64,000 nucleotides of DNA from assembly GCF_018129005.1 (NCBI RefSeq), contig NZ_JAAEDL010000006.1, positions 124,001-188,000 of the forward strand, written 5' to 3'. The notes below the pieces were generated by a model. It had not been told where the DNA came from and ran no database searches. It worked only from the letters and a program-made list of their open reading frames with translations. The DNA is from Neoroseomonas eburnea (lineage in GTDB: Bacteria > Pseudomonadota > Alphaproteobacteria > Acetobacterales > Acetobacteraceae). Shown here in pieces: positions 1-11,302 of this stretch (position 1 is its first letter; each line of letters opens with the position of its first letter). The position numbers and the translations under genes were made by a program.

Positions 1-312
1 AACAACGAGCAGCAGCGCATACAATGCCAGCTGGCCGACGAGCGCCGCCCTGCCGATCCCGCTCCGGTCGTGCCCGGGACGGCGCTTGCGATTCGCCCAT
101 GCCCAGAGGAGGCGCAGCACGATCAGCATCAGAAGCACCGAGCCGATCGACTGGTGCGTGCCGACCCAGAAGGCCATCAACGGCGTGCGTCCGAGAACCA
201 GCCGCAGGATCATGCCGGTGAACTGCCACAGCAGGATCAACGCCATCGTCCAGTGCAGCAGCCGCGTCACCAGGCCGTAGCTTTCGGGCGTATCCCGCCA
301 TTGCAGCGCCAT
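1..312 (-). CDS. Cytochrome b561 family membrane protein (partial, 3' end outside window)
   Basis: The first 104 codons of a minus-strand gene lie here, starting at ATG 312 and running off the left edge. The translation begins MALQWRDTPESYGLVTRLLH and continues HW. It shows a family pattern: a tyrosine followed by a leucine-rich RLLHW helix with a likely haem-ligand histidine, then a second helix starting at GTHQSIGSVLLML, then RLLWAWANRKRR. This resembles the N-terminal half of the di-haem CybB/cytochrome b561 family, inner-membrane proteins of about 180 residues that move electrons between quinol and partners. It lies 165 bp downstream of the siderophore synthetase on the same strand. A role in ferric reduction is possible but only inferred from position. 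Confidence 0.8.
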   Translation of the reverse strand, partial: MALQWRDTPESYGLVTRLLHWTMALILLWQFTGMILRLVLGRTPLMAFWVGTHQSIGSVLLMLIVLRLLWAWANRKRRPGHDRSGIGRAALVGQLALYALLLVV

Positions 313-477
313 CTTGCATCTCCCGCTCGCCATGCCAGGCCATCAGCGGTCCACTGCGGCCATCAGAAATCGACAGTGAGGATCAGCCGGGTAGCAGAGG
401 GGCCGGGGAGGTCAAGCAACCGCAGCGTGACCAACGCTTGCGGGCTTGCGTCGCCCTTGCCGAGGTCGGCGCCGCTG

Positions 478-4333
<3,856 letters not shown>

Positions 4334-4341
<8 letters not shown>

Positions 4342-4597
4342 CGCCACGCACCGCCAGGGCGCGTTCGGCGAGCGCCCACCAGGCGCCCAGCGTCACCTTT
4401 TCCGCCACGGCGGCGAGGTCGAGTTCCACCCCCTGCTCCGACCAGCGGGTCAGCAGCGCCATGGCGCGCATGGAATCGAGACCGAGGTCGATCAGGTCGT
4501 CGTCGTCCTCGAGTTCCTCCGGCGCCATGCGCAGAAGCCGCGCGAGGTCGGCGCGCATCTGCTCCCGCGTCATCGGCGGCATCCCTTCCGCGGCCAT
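4334..4597 (-). CDS. Stand-alone aryl carrier protein
   Basis: An 87-residue acyl/aryl carrier protein. The phosphopantetheine site is the serine in DLGLDSMRAM (about residue 42), preceded by an acidic stretch EELEDDDDLI typical of carriers that dock on EntE-type ligases. In E. coli the aryl carrier is the C-terminal domain of EntB, fused to isochorismatase; here only the carrier is encoded. Its stop overlaps the start of the synthetase and it follows the ligase by 18 bp, so the three are surely co-translated. It should be loaded with 2,3-dihydroxybenzoate by the ligase and present it to the condensation domain. Carrier identity is clear; the aryl substrate is inferred from neighbours. Confidence 0.88.
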
Positions 4598-4615
4598 GCC
4601 ACTGGTCTTCCCGTC

Positions 4616-6265
4616 CTAGCGTTCCGCTTCTTCCGCCAGCAGCCGCGCGCGCAGGCGGGCACGCAGCTCCTTGCGGCTGATCTTGCCGGCGGCGGTGGTC
4701 TCGAAGCTCTCCACCAGCACCACCTGGTCCGGCACCTTGAACTCGGCGATGTTGCGGGTGCGCATCCAGGCCTTGAGCGCCACGGCGCGCGGCTTCTCGC
4801 CGCGCGGGATGATGAAGGCGCAGCTCCGCTCGCCGAGATACTCGTCCGGCACCGAGACCACCGCCGCGTCGAAGACGTTGGGATGAGCGAGGAGGTGGTC
4901 CTCGATCTCCTCGGCCGAGATCTTCTCGCCGGCGCGGTTGATGTGGTCGCCCGCGCGGCCCTGCACGACCAGGTAGCCCTGTGGGGTGCGGCAGACGATG
5001 TCGCCGGTGCGGTAGTAGCCGTCCGGGGTGAACGACCGCGCATTGGCGGTCTCGTCGTTGTGGTAGGCGCGGATGGTGTAGGGGCCGCGCGTCAGCAGGT
5101 TGCCGGGTTCGCCCTCGGGCACCGGGTTGCCGAGATCGTCGAGGATCAGCACCTCGTCATCGGGGCTGATCGGGCGGCCCTGCGTCTCCAGCACGATCGG
5201 GTCCGGATCGTCGAGCCGCGTGTAGTTCACCAGTCCCTCGGCCATGCCGAAGACCTGCTGCAGCCGGCAGGCGGGCAACGAATCCTGCACCCTTCGCGCC
5301 GCTTCCGGCGTCAGCTTGGCGCCGCCGACCAGCAGCACCTTGAGGCTCGACAGGTCGTGCTTCGACGCGGGCGCCGACTGCGCCCAGAGCAGCGCCAGCG
5401 GCGGCACCAGGCCGGTGATGGTGACGCCCTCGCGCGCGATGATCGGAAAGGCGACATCAGGGCTGGGGGAGGGGCTCAGCACCACCCGTGCTCCGGCATA
5501 CAGCGCGCCCATATGCCCGGGCGAACTCATCGGGAAGTTGTGCGCGGCGGGCAGCGCGACGAGGAAGGCGCTGTCCGGCGATACGCCGCAGATCTCGTTG
5601 CTCGCCCTGAAACTGTAGATGTAGTCGTCATGGGTGCGCGGGATCAGCTTGGACAGCCCGGTGGTGCCGCCCGATATCTGCAGGAAGGCGACGGCGGAAG
5701 GATCGGGGTCGCCCGGCAGCGCGCCACGGTCGCCATCGAGGCCCGCAAAGGGCGTGAATTCCTCGGCCTCGCCCACCACGATCACGTGGCGCAGGCGGGC
5801 CTCGCTCTCGCGCGCCTGCCGCGCCAGCACGCGGTAGTCGAAGCCGTCCGCGCCGCGATCGGCGCAGACATAGGCGGCGGCTTCGGATTTGCGGAGGAAA
5901 TGCGTGATCTCGGTCAGGCGGTGTCCCGGCAGGGCATAGACCGGCACCATCCGGGCGCGGAACAGGCCGAAGACGACGGCGAAGAATTCCGGGATGTTGC
6001 CGAGCTGGACCACCACCCGGTCGCCCGGCCGCAGACCGATCGCGAGGAAGCCGGCCGCCGCCGCCTCGGCCCGCGCCCAAAGCCCGGCATAGGTCCAGCG
6101 CCGGTCGCCGGCGATGATGGCCGGCGCATCCGGGCGCTCGGCGGCGCGTGCGCGCAGGAAGCCGGGGAAGGTCTCGCCGCGCCAGTAGCCCGCCGCGCGG
6201 TAGCGGGCGGCGAATTCGTCGGGCCAGACCTGTCGGAGGGGGAGCACTGAGGGAATCCGTTCCAT
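4616..6265 (-). CDS. entE: 2,3-dihydroxybenzoate-AMP ligase, EntE/DhbE-like
   Basis: A 549-residue stand-alone adenylating enzyme of the expected EntE/DhbE length. Visible core motifs are LQISGGTTGLSKLIPRTH near 195, YRTGDIV, and AGEKISAEEIEDHL, with the C-terminal catalytic lysine in TAAGKISRKEL. The aryl-binding segment reads HNFPMSSPG near 242. The serine before the proline matches dihydroxybenzoate-activating enzymes; salicylate activators of the YbtE/PchD type usually have cysteine there. It would make the aryl-AMP and load the neighbouring carrier protein. It is first gene of the entE-carrier-entF operon, and a strong Fur-box candidate lies about 50 bp upstream, so iron repression is expected. 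Confidence 0.9.
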   Translation of the reverse strand: MERIPSVLPLRQVWPDEFAARYRAAGYWRGETFPGFLRARAAERPDAPAIIAGDRRWTYAGLWARAEAAAAGFLAIGLRPGDRVVVQLGNIPEFFAVVFGLFRARMVPVYALPGHRLTEITHFLRKSEAAAYVCADRGADGFDYRVLARQARESEARLRHVIVVGEAEEFTPFAGLDGDRGALPGDPDPSAVAFLQISGGTTGLSKLIPRTHDDYIYSFRASNEICGVSPDSAFLVALPAAHNFPMSSPGHMGALYAGARVVLSPSPSPDVAFPIIAREGVTITGLVPPLALLWAQSAPASKHDLSSLKVLLVGGAKLTPEAARRVQDSLPACRLQQVFGMAEGLVNYTRLDDPDPIVLETQGRPISPDDEVLILDDLGNPVPEGEPGNLLTRGPYTIRAYHNDETANARSFTPDGYYRTGDIVCRTPQGYLVVQGRAGDHINRAGEKISAEEIEDHLLAHPNVFDAAVVSVPDEYLGERSCAFIIPRGEKPRAVALKAWMRTRNIAEFKVPDQVVLVESFETTAAGKISRKELRARLRARLLAEEAER

Positions 6266-6316
6266 CGGCGCCGCCGCGGTCAGCCGACCGGGTCCGGAGG
6301 TGGCGCCTTCGCTTCT

Positions 6317-6331
6317 TGAGAATGCTTATCA
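6317..6331 (-). promoter_or_regulatory. Fur box candidate upstream of entE operon
   Basis: TGAGAATGCTTATCA matches the 7-1-7 Fur consensus TGATAATNATTATCA at 12 of 14 defined positions and is nearly palindromic. It lies in the 115-bp gap between the MFS gene and the ligase start, the right place to control the three-gene biosynthetic operon. Confidence 0.7.
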
Positions 6332-6380
6332 CTAGCGCCAAGCCCGGGGCGCGACAAGCGCGTGGCGCCGGTCGGGTGCA

Positions 6381-7613
6381 TCACGGTGCTGCCCGGCCCG
6401 GCGCGCGCCCCGCCCCGAGCCACAGCGGCAGCGCGACCGTCAGCAGCAGCGCGCTGGCCAGCGCATAGGGCAGGGCCGGCGCCAAGGCATAGAGCAGCGT
6501 TCCCGCCACCGGCCCGACCACCATGCCGAGCCCCTGCGCCGCACCCGCCGCGCCCGCCGCCGCACCCTGCTCATCCGGAGCGACGGCATTGGCCGCCATC
6601 GCGGAGAAGGCAGGGAACACCCAGCCCATGCCGAGCGCCGCGACGAAATAGCTGGCGGCCAGCATCCAGCTCCGATCCGCCAGGACGACGCTGCCGAAGC
6701 CCAGCGCCGCCACCAGCGTGCCGGACCGGATCATCCCTTCGGGCGCGATCTGCAGCCGCGCCGCCACGGCCTGCGAGAGCACGAGCGCGACGCCGACCAG
6801 CATCAGCGCGGTGCCCGCGGCCTGCGCCGCGGCCTCGGGCGACAGGCCGAGACGATCCATCGCGAAGAAGCCGATGCTGACCTGGGCGATGGCGACGCTG
6901 AACATGGCCGCGAAGCCGATCGAGAGCGGGCGGCGCAGACGGGGATCGGAGAGTGTCAGCCGGCGCCGCACCGGGCTCGGCCGCGGTGGCGTGCGCGGCA
7001 CCTGCCACCACAAGGCGAGGCAGGCCAGCAGCGGCAGCGCGGCGGTCGCGATCAGCGGCACGCTCAAGCCGTGGGGCACCAGCAGCGCGGCCAGTGCCGG
7101 CCCGGCCACCAGCCCGGCGCCGCTGCCGGTGCCGAGCTGCGCCATGGCCTGGGCGCGGCGCGCCGGCTCCACCCGATCGGCGATCAGCGCCATGCCGGCG
7201 GCCGGGATCGCGGCATAGGCGCCGCCCACCAGGCCACGCAGCAGCACCAGGCCGAGAAAGGCCGGCATCGCCGGGATCTGCCAGCGCAGCAGAGCATCGA
7301 TGAAAAGGCAGAGTGCCCAGTAGGCCAGGGTGAAGCCGGCCGCGCCCGCGAGCAGGACGGCGCGGCGCCCGAGCCGGTCGCTCGCCGATCCCCAGGGCCG
7401 CGCGGCCAGCATCCACATGACGCCGGAAGCGGTCACGGCGAGACCGGCCTGCCAGGGCGGCAGCCCGGCGGAGCGGGCGACCGGCCCGACCAGCGCCACG
7501 AAGGCCATCATCGCCAGGCTGCCCGAGAAGACCGCCGCCATCAGCGCGAGGAGCACCGGATCGCGCGGGGCGGTGCCCGCCGCGGCGGCTGCGCCAGCCG
7601 GCTCCGTCATCAT
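6381..7613 (-). CDS. MFS transporter, candidate siderophore exporter
   Basis: A 410-residue major facilitator protein with about twelve hydrophobic segments. The loop between helices 2 and 3 reads GSASDRLGRRAVLL, a good match to the family signature. It has no link to a specific substrate class by sequence that I can see. Position argues for export of the catecholate product, like EntS in E. coli: it lies directly upstream of the ligase and on the same strand. It starts with ATGATG overlapping the TGA of the upstream binding-protein gene, so it is translated in that operon rather than with the biosynthetic genes. Export of another product linked to the amidohydrolase cannot be excluded. Confidence 0.8.
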   Translation of the reverse strand: MMTEPAGAAAAAGTAPRDPVLLALMAAVFSGSLAMMAFVALVGPVARSAGLPPWQAGLAVTASGVMWMLAARPWGSASDRLGRRAVLLAGAAGFTLAYWALCLFIDALLRWQIPAMPAFLGLVLLRGLVGGAYAAIPAAGMALIADRVEPARRAQAMAQLGTGSGAGLVAGPALAALLVPHGLSVPLIATAALPLLACLALWWQVPRTPPRPSPVRRRLTLSDPRLRRPLSIGFAAMFSVAIAQVSIGFFAMDRLGLSPEAAAQAAGTALMLVGVALVLSQAVAARLQIAPEGMIRSGTLVAALGFGSVVLADRSWMLAASYFVAALGMGWVFPAFSAMAANAVAPDEQGAAAGAAGAAQGLGMVVGPVAGTLLYALAPALPYALASALLLTVALPLWLGAGRAPGRAAP

Positions 7614-8572
7614 TCGACCGTCACGTTGGCGGCACGCATCAGCGGCGCCCAGCGCGCCCGCTCCTCCGCCAGCATGCGGGCGAAGGACGCCGGGTCCTTC
7701 ACCGCCGGCTCGGTCGCCTGCTGATGGAAGCGCGCGACGATCCCGGGCTCGGCGAGCGCCGCGGCGGCCGCTTCATGCAGCCTGTCGATCACCGCAGCCG
7801 GCGTGCCCGCCGGGGCGATCAGGCCGACCCAGGATCGCAGATCGTAGCCCGGCACGGCATCGGCCATCGGCGGAACATCGGGCAGCACGGGGGACCGCTC
7901 ATTCTGCGCGACGCCAAGAATGCGGATGCGCCCCGCCCGCGCCAGCGGCACCAGCACCGGCGCGGTGCCGACCGTGGCGTCGAGCTTCCCGGACAGGAAG
8001 TCGGCCATCATCGGGCCGCCGCCGCTGTAGGGCACCTCCAGAACCTCGATGCCGGTCAGCGAGCGCAGCAGCACGATACCCACATGGCTGCCGGAGCCGA
8101 CGCCGGAGTGCGAGACATTGAGTTCGCCGGGCCTGGCCCGCGCCGCCGCGAGAAACTCCGATGTGCTCTGCCAGGGCCGCGCCGCCGGCACCGCCAGCAC
8201 GTCGAGGATCACGCCGAGCTGCGCGACGGGGGCGAAGCTGCGCTCCGGATCGAAGGGCAGGCGGCGATGGATCGAGGGATTGACGGTCAGCGGCCCCGGC
8301 GTGGCGAGCATCAGGGTATGGCCGTCCGGCGCCGCGTTCGCCAGCACCTCGGCGGCAATGTTGCCGCCGGCGCCGCCGCGGTTCTCCACCACCACCGGCT
8401 GGCCGAGCCGGGCCGCGAGTGCAGGCGCCAGCAGCCGTGCCACGATGTCGTTCGCCCCGCCCGGCGCGAAGCCGACCAGCAGCCGGATCGGCCGGCCTGG
8501 CCAGGGGGCTTGCGCCTGCGCGGTGCCGGCGAGCGCCGGCCACGCGAGCAAGGTGCGGCGGGGCAGCCTCAT
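7610..8572 (-). CDS. Tripartite tricarboxylate (Bug/TctC) family periplasmic binding protein
   Basis: A 320-residue solute-binding protein of the Bug family. It starts with an arginine-rich N-region and hydrophobic signal MRLPRRTLLAWPALAGTAQA, followed by WPGRPIRLLVGFAPGGANDI, the diagnostic Bug motif, and later VVENRGGAGGNIA and VPYSGGGP. No TctA or TctB membrane subunits are present nearby, which is usual for orphan Bug proteins. Start and stop overlap the flanking genes (ATGA on both sides), placing it in an amidohydrolase-Bug-MFS operon. The ligand cannot be read from sequence. If the operon is iron-regulated, a carboxylate derived from a siderophore is one possibility. Confidence 0.9.
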   Translation of the reverse strand: MRLPRRTLLAWPALAGTAQAQAPWPGRPIRLLVGFAPGGANDIVARLLAPALAARLGQPVVVENRGGAGGNIAAEVLANAAPDGHTLMLATPGPLTVNPSIHRRLPFDPERSFAPVAQLGVILDVLAVPAARPWQSTSEFLAAARARPGELNVSHSGVGSGSHVGIVLLRSLTGIEVLEVPYSGGGPMMADFLSGKLDATVGTAPVLVPLARAGRIRILGVAQNERSPVLPDVPPMADAVPGYDLRSWVGLIAPAGTPAAVIDRLHEAAAAALAEPGIVARFHQQATEPAVKDPASFARMLAEERARWAPLMRAANVTVE

Positions 8573-9786
8573 GCCGGGTCTCCAGGCCGGGCGGCATCCG
8601 CCTCGCCGAGCGCGTGATCGACCAGGCTGACCCAGTACGCCGCGCCGAGCGCCAGCAGCCCGTCGTTGAAATCGAAGCGCGGCGTATGGACATGGTGGAA
8701 GGTGCCGTCCGGCGCCACGCCGTTGCCCGCCAGCATGAAGGCGCCCGGGCGCTGCTGCAGCATGTAGGCGAAATCCTCGCCGGCGGTGATGGGTGGATAG
8801 TCGGAATCGACGGCCTCGGCGCCGACCAGCGCGGCGGCGGCGCGGGCGGCGAGCGCCACCTCCTCGGCCGTGTTCACCAGCGCCGGGTAGTCGTGACGAT
8901 AGACGATCCCGGCGGTGCAGCCATGGGCGGCGGCGGCGGCGGAGGCGAGGTCGCGCAGGCGGCGTTCCATCACCTCCCGCACCGCGGGCAGGAAGGACCG
9001 GCCGGTGCCGGACAACACCACTTCGGCCGGAATGACATTGGGCGCGCGGGCATCGCCGCCGGCGACATGGCCGACACTGAGCACGGCGGTCTGGCCGGGC
9101 GGGACGTTGCGGCCGATCACGCTCTGCAGCGTGCCGACGAACTGCGCCATCGCCTGGGTCGGGTCGGTGGCGCGGTGCGGCACCGCGCCATGGCCGCCGC
9201 TGCCGCGGAAGGAAACCGACCAGGTGTCCACATTGGCGAGCATCGGCCCGGCGCGCAGGCCGAACCGGCCGAGCGGCAGGCCGGGTTCGTTGTGCATGCC
9301 GAAGACGGCATCGGCGGGGAAACGGTCGAACAGACCTTCCTCGACCATCACGCGGCCGCCGCCGAGCCCTTCCTCGGCCGGCTGGAAGATGAAATGGACC
9401 GTGCCTTCGAAATCGGGATGTTCCGCGAGGTGCCGTGCCGCGCCGAGCAGCATCGTCGTGTGCCCGTCATGCCCGCAGGCATGCATCACCCCCGGATTGG
9501 CGGAAGCGTAGGGCACGCCCGTGGCCTCCTGGATCGGCAGGGCGTCCATGTCCGCGCGCAGCGCGATGGCGCGCGACCCGCCGCGCCGGCCACGCAGCGT
9601 GCCGACGACCCCGGTGCGCGCGATGCCCTCGGCGACCTCGATTCCCCAGCCGCGCAGCGCCTGCGCGACCACCCCGGCGGTGCGGCCCTCCTGGAAGCCG
9701 AGCTCGGGATGGCGGTGCAGGTCATGACGGATCGCGATCAGCTCGGCCTCATGGCGTCGGAGCAGGCGAAGCAGGTGGGCGGACAC
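8569..9786 (-). CDS. M20D-type amidohydrolase (hippurate/IAA-amino acid hydrolase-like)
   Basis: A metal-dependent amidohydrolase of about 405 residues. Motifs appear in the expected order: IRHDLHRHPELGFQE, LRADMDALPIQE, MHACGHDGHTTMLLGAARHL and FIFQPAEEGLGGGRVMVEEG, with the metal ligand cysteine and histidines present. Relatives hydrolyse N-acyl amino acids such as hippurate. GTG 9786 is preferred over ATG 9858 because the family homology begins at AHLLRLLRRHEAEL and the extra 24 residues would cover the divergent promoter. It is first of an overlapping operon with a Bug protein and an MFS transporter. Cleavage of aroyl-serine amides, the breakdown products of a catecholate siderophore, is an attractive guess from family and location but is not shown. 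Confidence 0.88.
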   Translation of the reverse strand: MSAHLLRLLRRHEAELIAIRHDLHRHPELGFQEGRTAGVVAQALRGWGIEVAEGIARTGVVGTLRGRRGGSRAIALRADMDALPIQEATGVPYASANPGVMHACGHDGHTTMLLGAARHLAEHPDFEGTVHFIFQPAEEGLGGGRVMVEEGLFDRFPADAVFGMHNEPGLPLGRFGLRAGPMLANVDTWSVSFRGSGGHGAVPHRATDPTQAMAQFVGTLQSVIGRNVPPGQTAVLSVGHVAGGDARAPNVIPAEVVLSGTGRSFLPAVREVMERRLRDLASAAAAAHGCTAGIVYRHDYPALVNTAEEVALAARAAAALVGAEAVDSDYPPITAGEDFAYMLQQRPGAFMLAGNGVAPDGTFHHVHTPRFDFNDGLLALGAAYWVSLVDHALGEADAARPGDPA

Positions 9787-9806
9787 GGCGATCTCGCTGA
9801 ATGGAT

Positions 9807-9821
9807 TGCGAATGATTGCTA
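9807..9821. promoter_or_regulatory. Weak Fur-like box in divergent promoter region
   Basis: TGCGAATGATTGCTA matches the 7-1-7 Fur consensus at 9 of 14 positions. It sits 20 bp upstream of the amidohydrolase start and 85 bp upstream of the FMN oxidase, so it could control both. It is much weaker than the two other boxes in the island. Confidence 0.35.
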
Positions 9822-9905
9822 CTTGCAGTCGCTGCGCGGGGCAAGCAGAAGGGCGCATCGATCCGCCGGTACGTCGGGCCGGCGGCCCAATTGACGGGAT
9901 GAACG

Positions 9906-11039
9906 ATGTCTGACGCCTTCAGCATTCCTCCGGATATCGTCTGCCTCGCCGACTATGAGCGCCATGCGCGCGGCCGGCTGTCCGAAGGGGCCTGGGCCTA
10001 TGTCGCCGGCGGCGCGGCGGACGAGACAACGCTTCGGCGCAACCGTGAAGCGTTCGACGCGATCCTGCTCAAGGGACGCGTGCTCGGGGATCTTGGCGGC
10101 GGCAACACGCGGCTCGTTCTGTTCGGGGAGACCTACGAGCACCCGATCATGCTCGCACCCGTGGCGCATCACGGGCTTGCCTGCCCCGCGGCCGAGATCG
10201 CAACGGCGGTGGGCGCGGTGGGCGCGCGCGCGGGATTCGTCATCAGCACGGAGGCGGACACGGCGATCGAGGAGATCGCCGCGGCGGCAACGGGCGGGAA
10301 CTTCTGGTTCCAGCTCTATATCCAGCACGACCGGGACTTCACCCACGCGCTGGTCGAGCGCGCGACGCGGGCGGGGGCGAAGGCCATCGTCCTGACCGCC
10401 GACGCCCCGGTGAGCGGCGTGCGCGACCGCGAGAGGCGGGCCGGCGTGACCCCGGCAATCCTTCGCGCGCCGGTGAATCTGCGCGATGCGCGGCCCGGGC
10501 CGGTGCCGCGCGCGGGTCTCGGCGAAAGCCTGATCTTCAACGGCTTCATCGACAGCGCCGCACGCTGGGAGGATTTCGCAAGGCTGCGCGCCGCGACGCG
10601 CCTGCCGCTGCTGATCAAGGGGATCATGGCACCCGAGGATGCGGATCGCGCGATCGGGGAGGGCGCCGACGGGATCGTCGTCTCCAATCACGGCGGGCGC
10701 GTGCTCGATACGCTGCCGGCGACCATGGAGGCGCTGCCGGTGATTGCCTCGGCCGTCGCGGGGCGTGTGCCCGTGCTGGTGGACGGCGGCATCAGGCGGG
10801 GGACCGATGTGCTGAAGGCGCTCGCTTGTGGTGCGAGCGCAGTGATGATCGGGCGCCCCTACATCCATGCGCTGGCGGTGGCGGGCCCTGCGGGAGTCGC
10901 CCATGCGGTGCAGATGCTCCGCGGGGAGTTCGAGGTCGCGATGGCGCTGACCGGTTGCCGGACCTTGCGGGACGTTTCGCCCCGGGTGCTGTGGGAGGCG
11001 ACCCGGTCCGGGCAAGCGGGCTCTTCTCGCGAGGCGTGA
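9906..11039 (+). CDS. FMN-dependent alpha-hydroxy acid oxidase/dehydrogenase
   Basis: A 377-residue TIM-barrel flavoenzyme of the lactate/glycolate oxidase family, of normal length. It shows the FMN-binding start (IVCLADYERHARGRL...GGAADETTLRRNR), LAPVAHHGLACPAAE, the flavin-contacting lysine in LLIKGIM and the catalytic histidine in SNHGGRVLDTLPATMEALP, then VDGGIRRGTDVLKALACGA. It oxidises a 2-hydroxy acid to a 2-oxo acid; whether oxygen or a membrane quinone is the acceptor cannot be told. It is transcribed divergently from the amidohydrolase across a 119-bp gap holding a weak Fur-like site and lies 263 bp before the TonB receptor. Its part in iron metabolism is unknown. Confidence 0.9.
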   Translation: MSDAFSIPPDIVCLADYERHARGRLSEGAWAYVAGGAADETTLRRNREAFDAILLKGRVLGDLGGGNTRLVLFGETYEHPIMLAPVAHHGLACPAAEIATAVGAVGARAGFVISTEADTAIEEIAAAATGGNFWFQLYIQHDRDFTHALVERATRAGAKAIVLTADAPVSGVRDRERRAGVTPAILRAPVNLRDARPGPVPRAGLGESLIFNGFIDSAARWEDFARLRAATRLPLLIKGIMAPEDADRAIGEGADGIVVSNHGGRVLDTLPATMEALPVIASAVAGRVPVLVDGGIRRGTDVLKALACGASAVMIGRPYIHALAVAGPAGVAHAVQMLRGEFEVAMALTGCRTLRDVSPRVLWEATRSGQAGSSREA

Positions 11040-11222
11040 AGGAAGGCCGGCGGAGAAGCCTGCGCGTCAGAGGGAGAGGCGCGGCGCCCTTGGTTGAGAA
11101 GACCGGATGCTTCCCTGCGTCCGCCCCGCGGGACCGCGCATCCGGCCGGCCTATTGTTGCCGCGAAGTCACAGGAGCCGCCGGCGCATAGCCGGAGCGAG
11201 GCAAAATTTCGGCAAACCTACT

Positions 11223-11237
11223 TGATAACGACTCGCA
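11223..11237 (+). promoter_or_regulatory. Fur box candidate upstream of TonB-dependent receptor
   Basis: TGATAACGACTCGCA matches the 7-1-7 Fur consensus at 10 of 14 positions, and the 19-bp window from 11224 matches the classical GATAATGAT-type box at 12 of 19. It lies about 65 bp upstream of the receptor start in an otherwise gene-free 263-bp gap. Confidence 0.6.
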
Positions 11238-11302
11238 TTCGCAGCACGGTAGGGGCCATCGCGCTCCACCTGGAGGCGCCTCGGATCCGGGAGAACTAGC
11301 AG

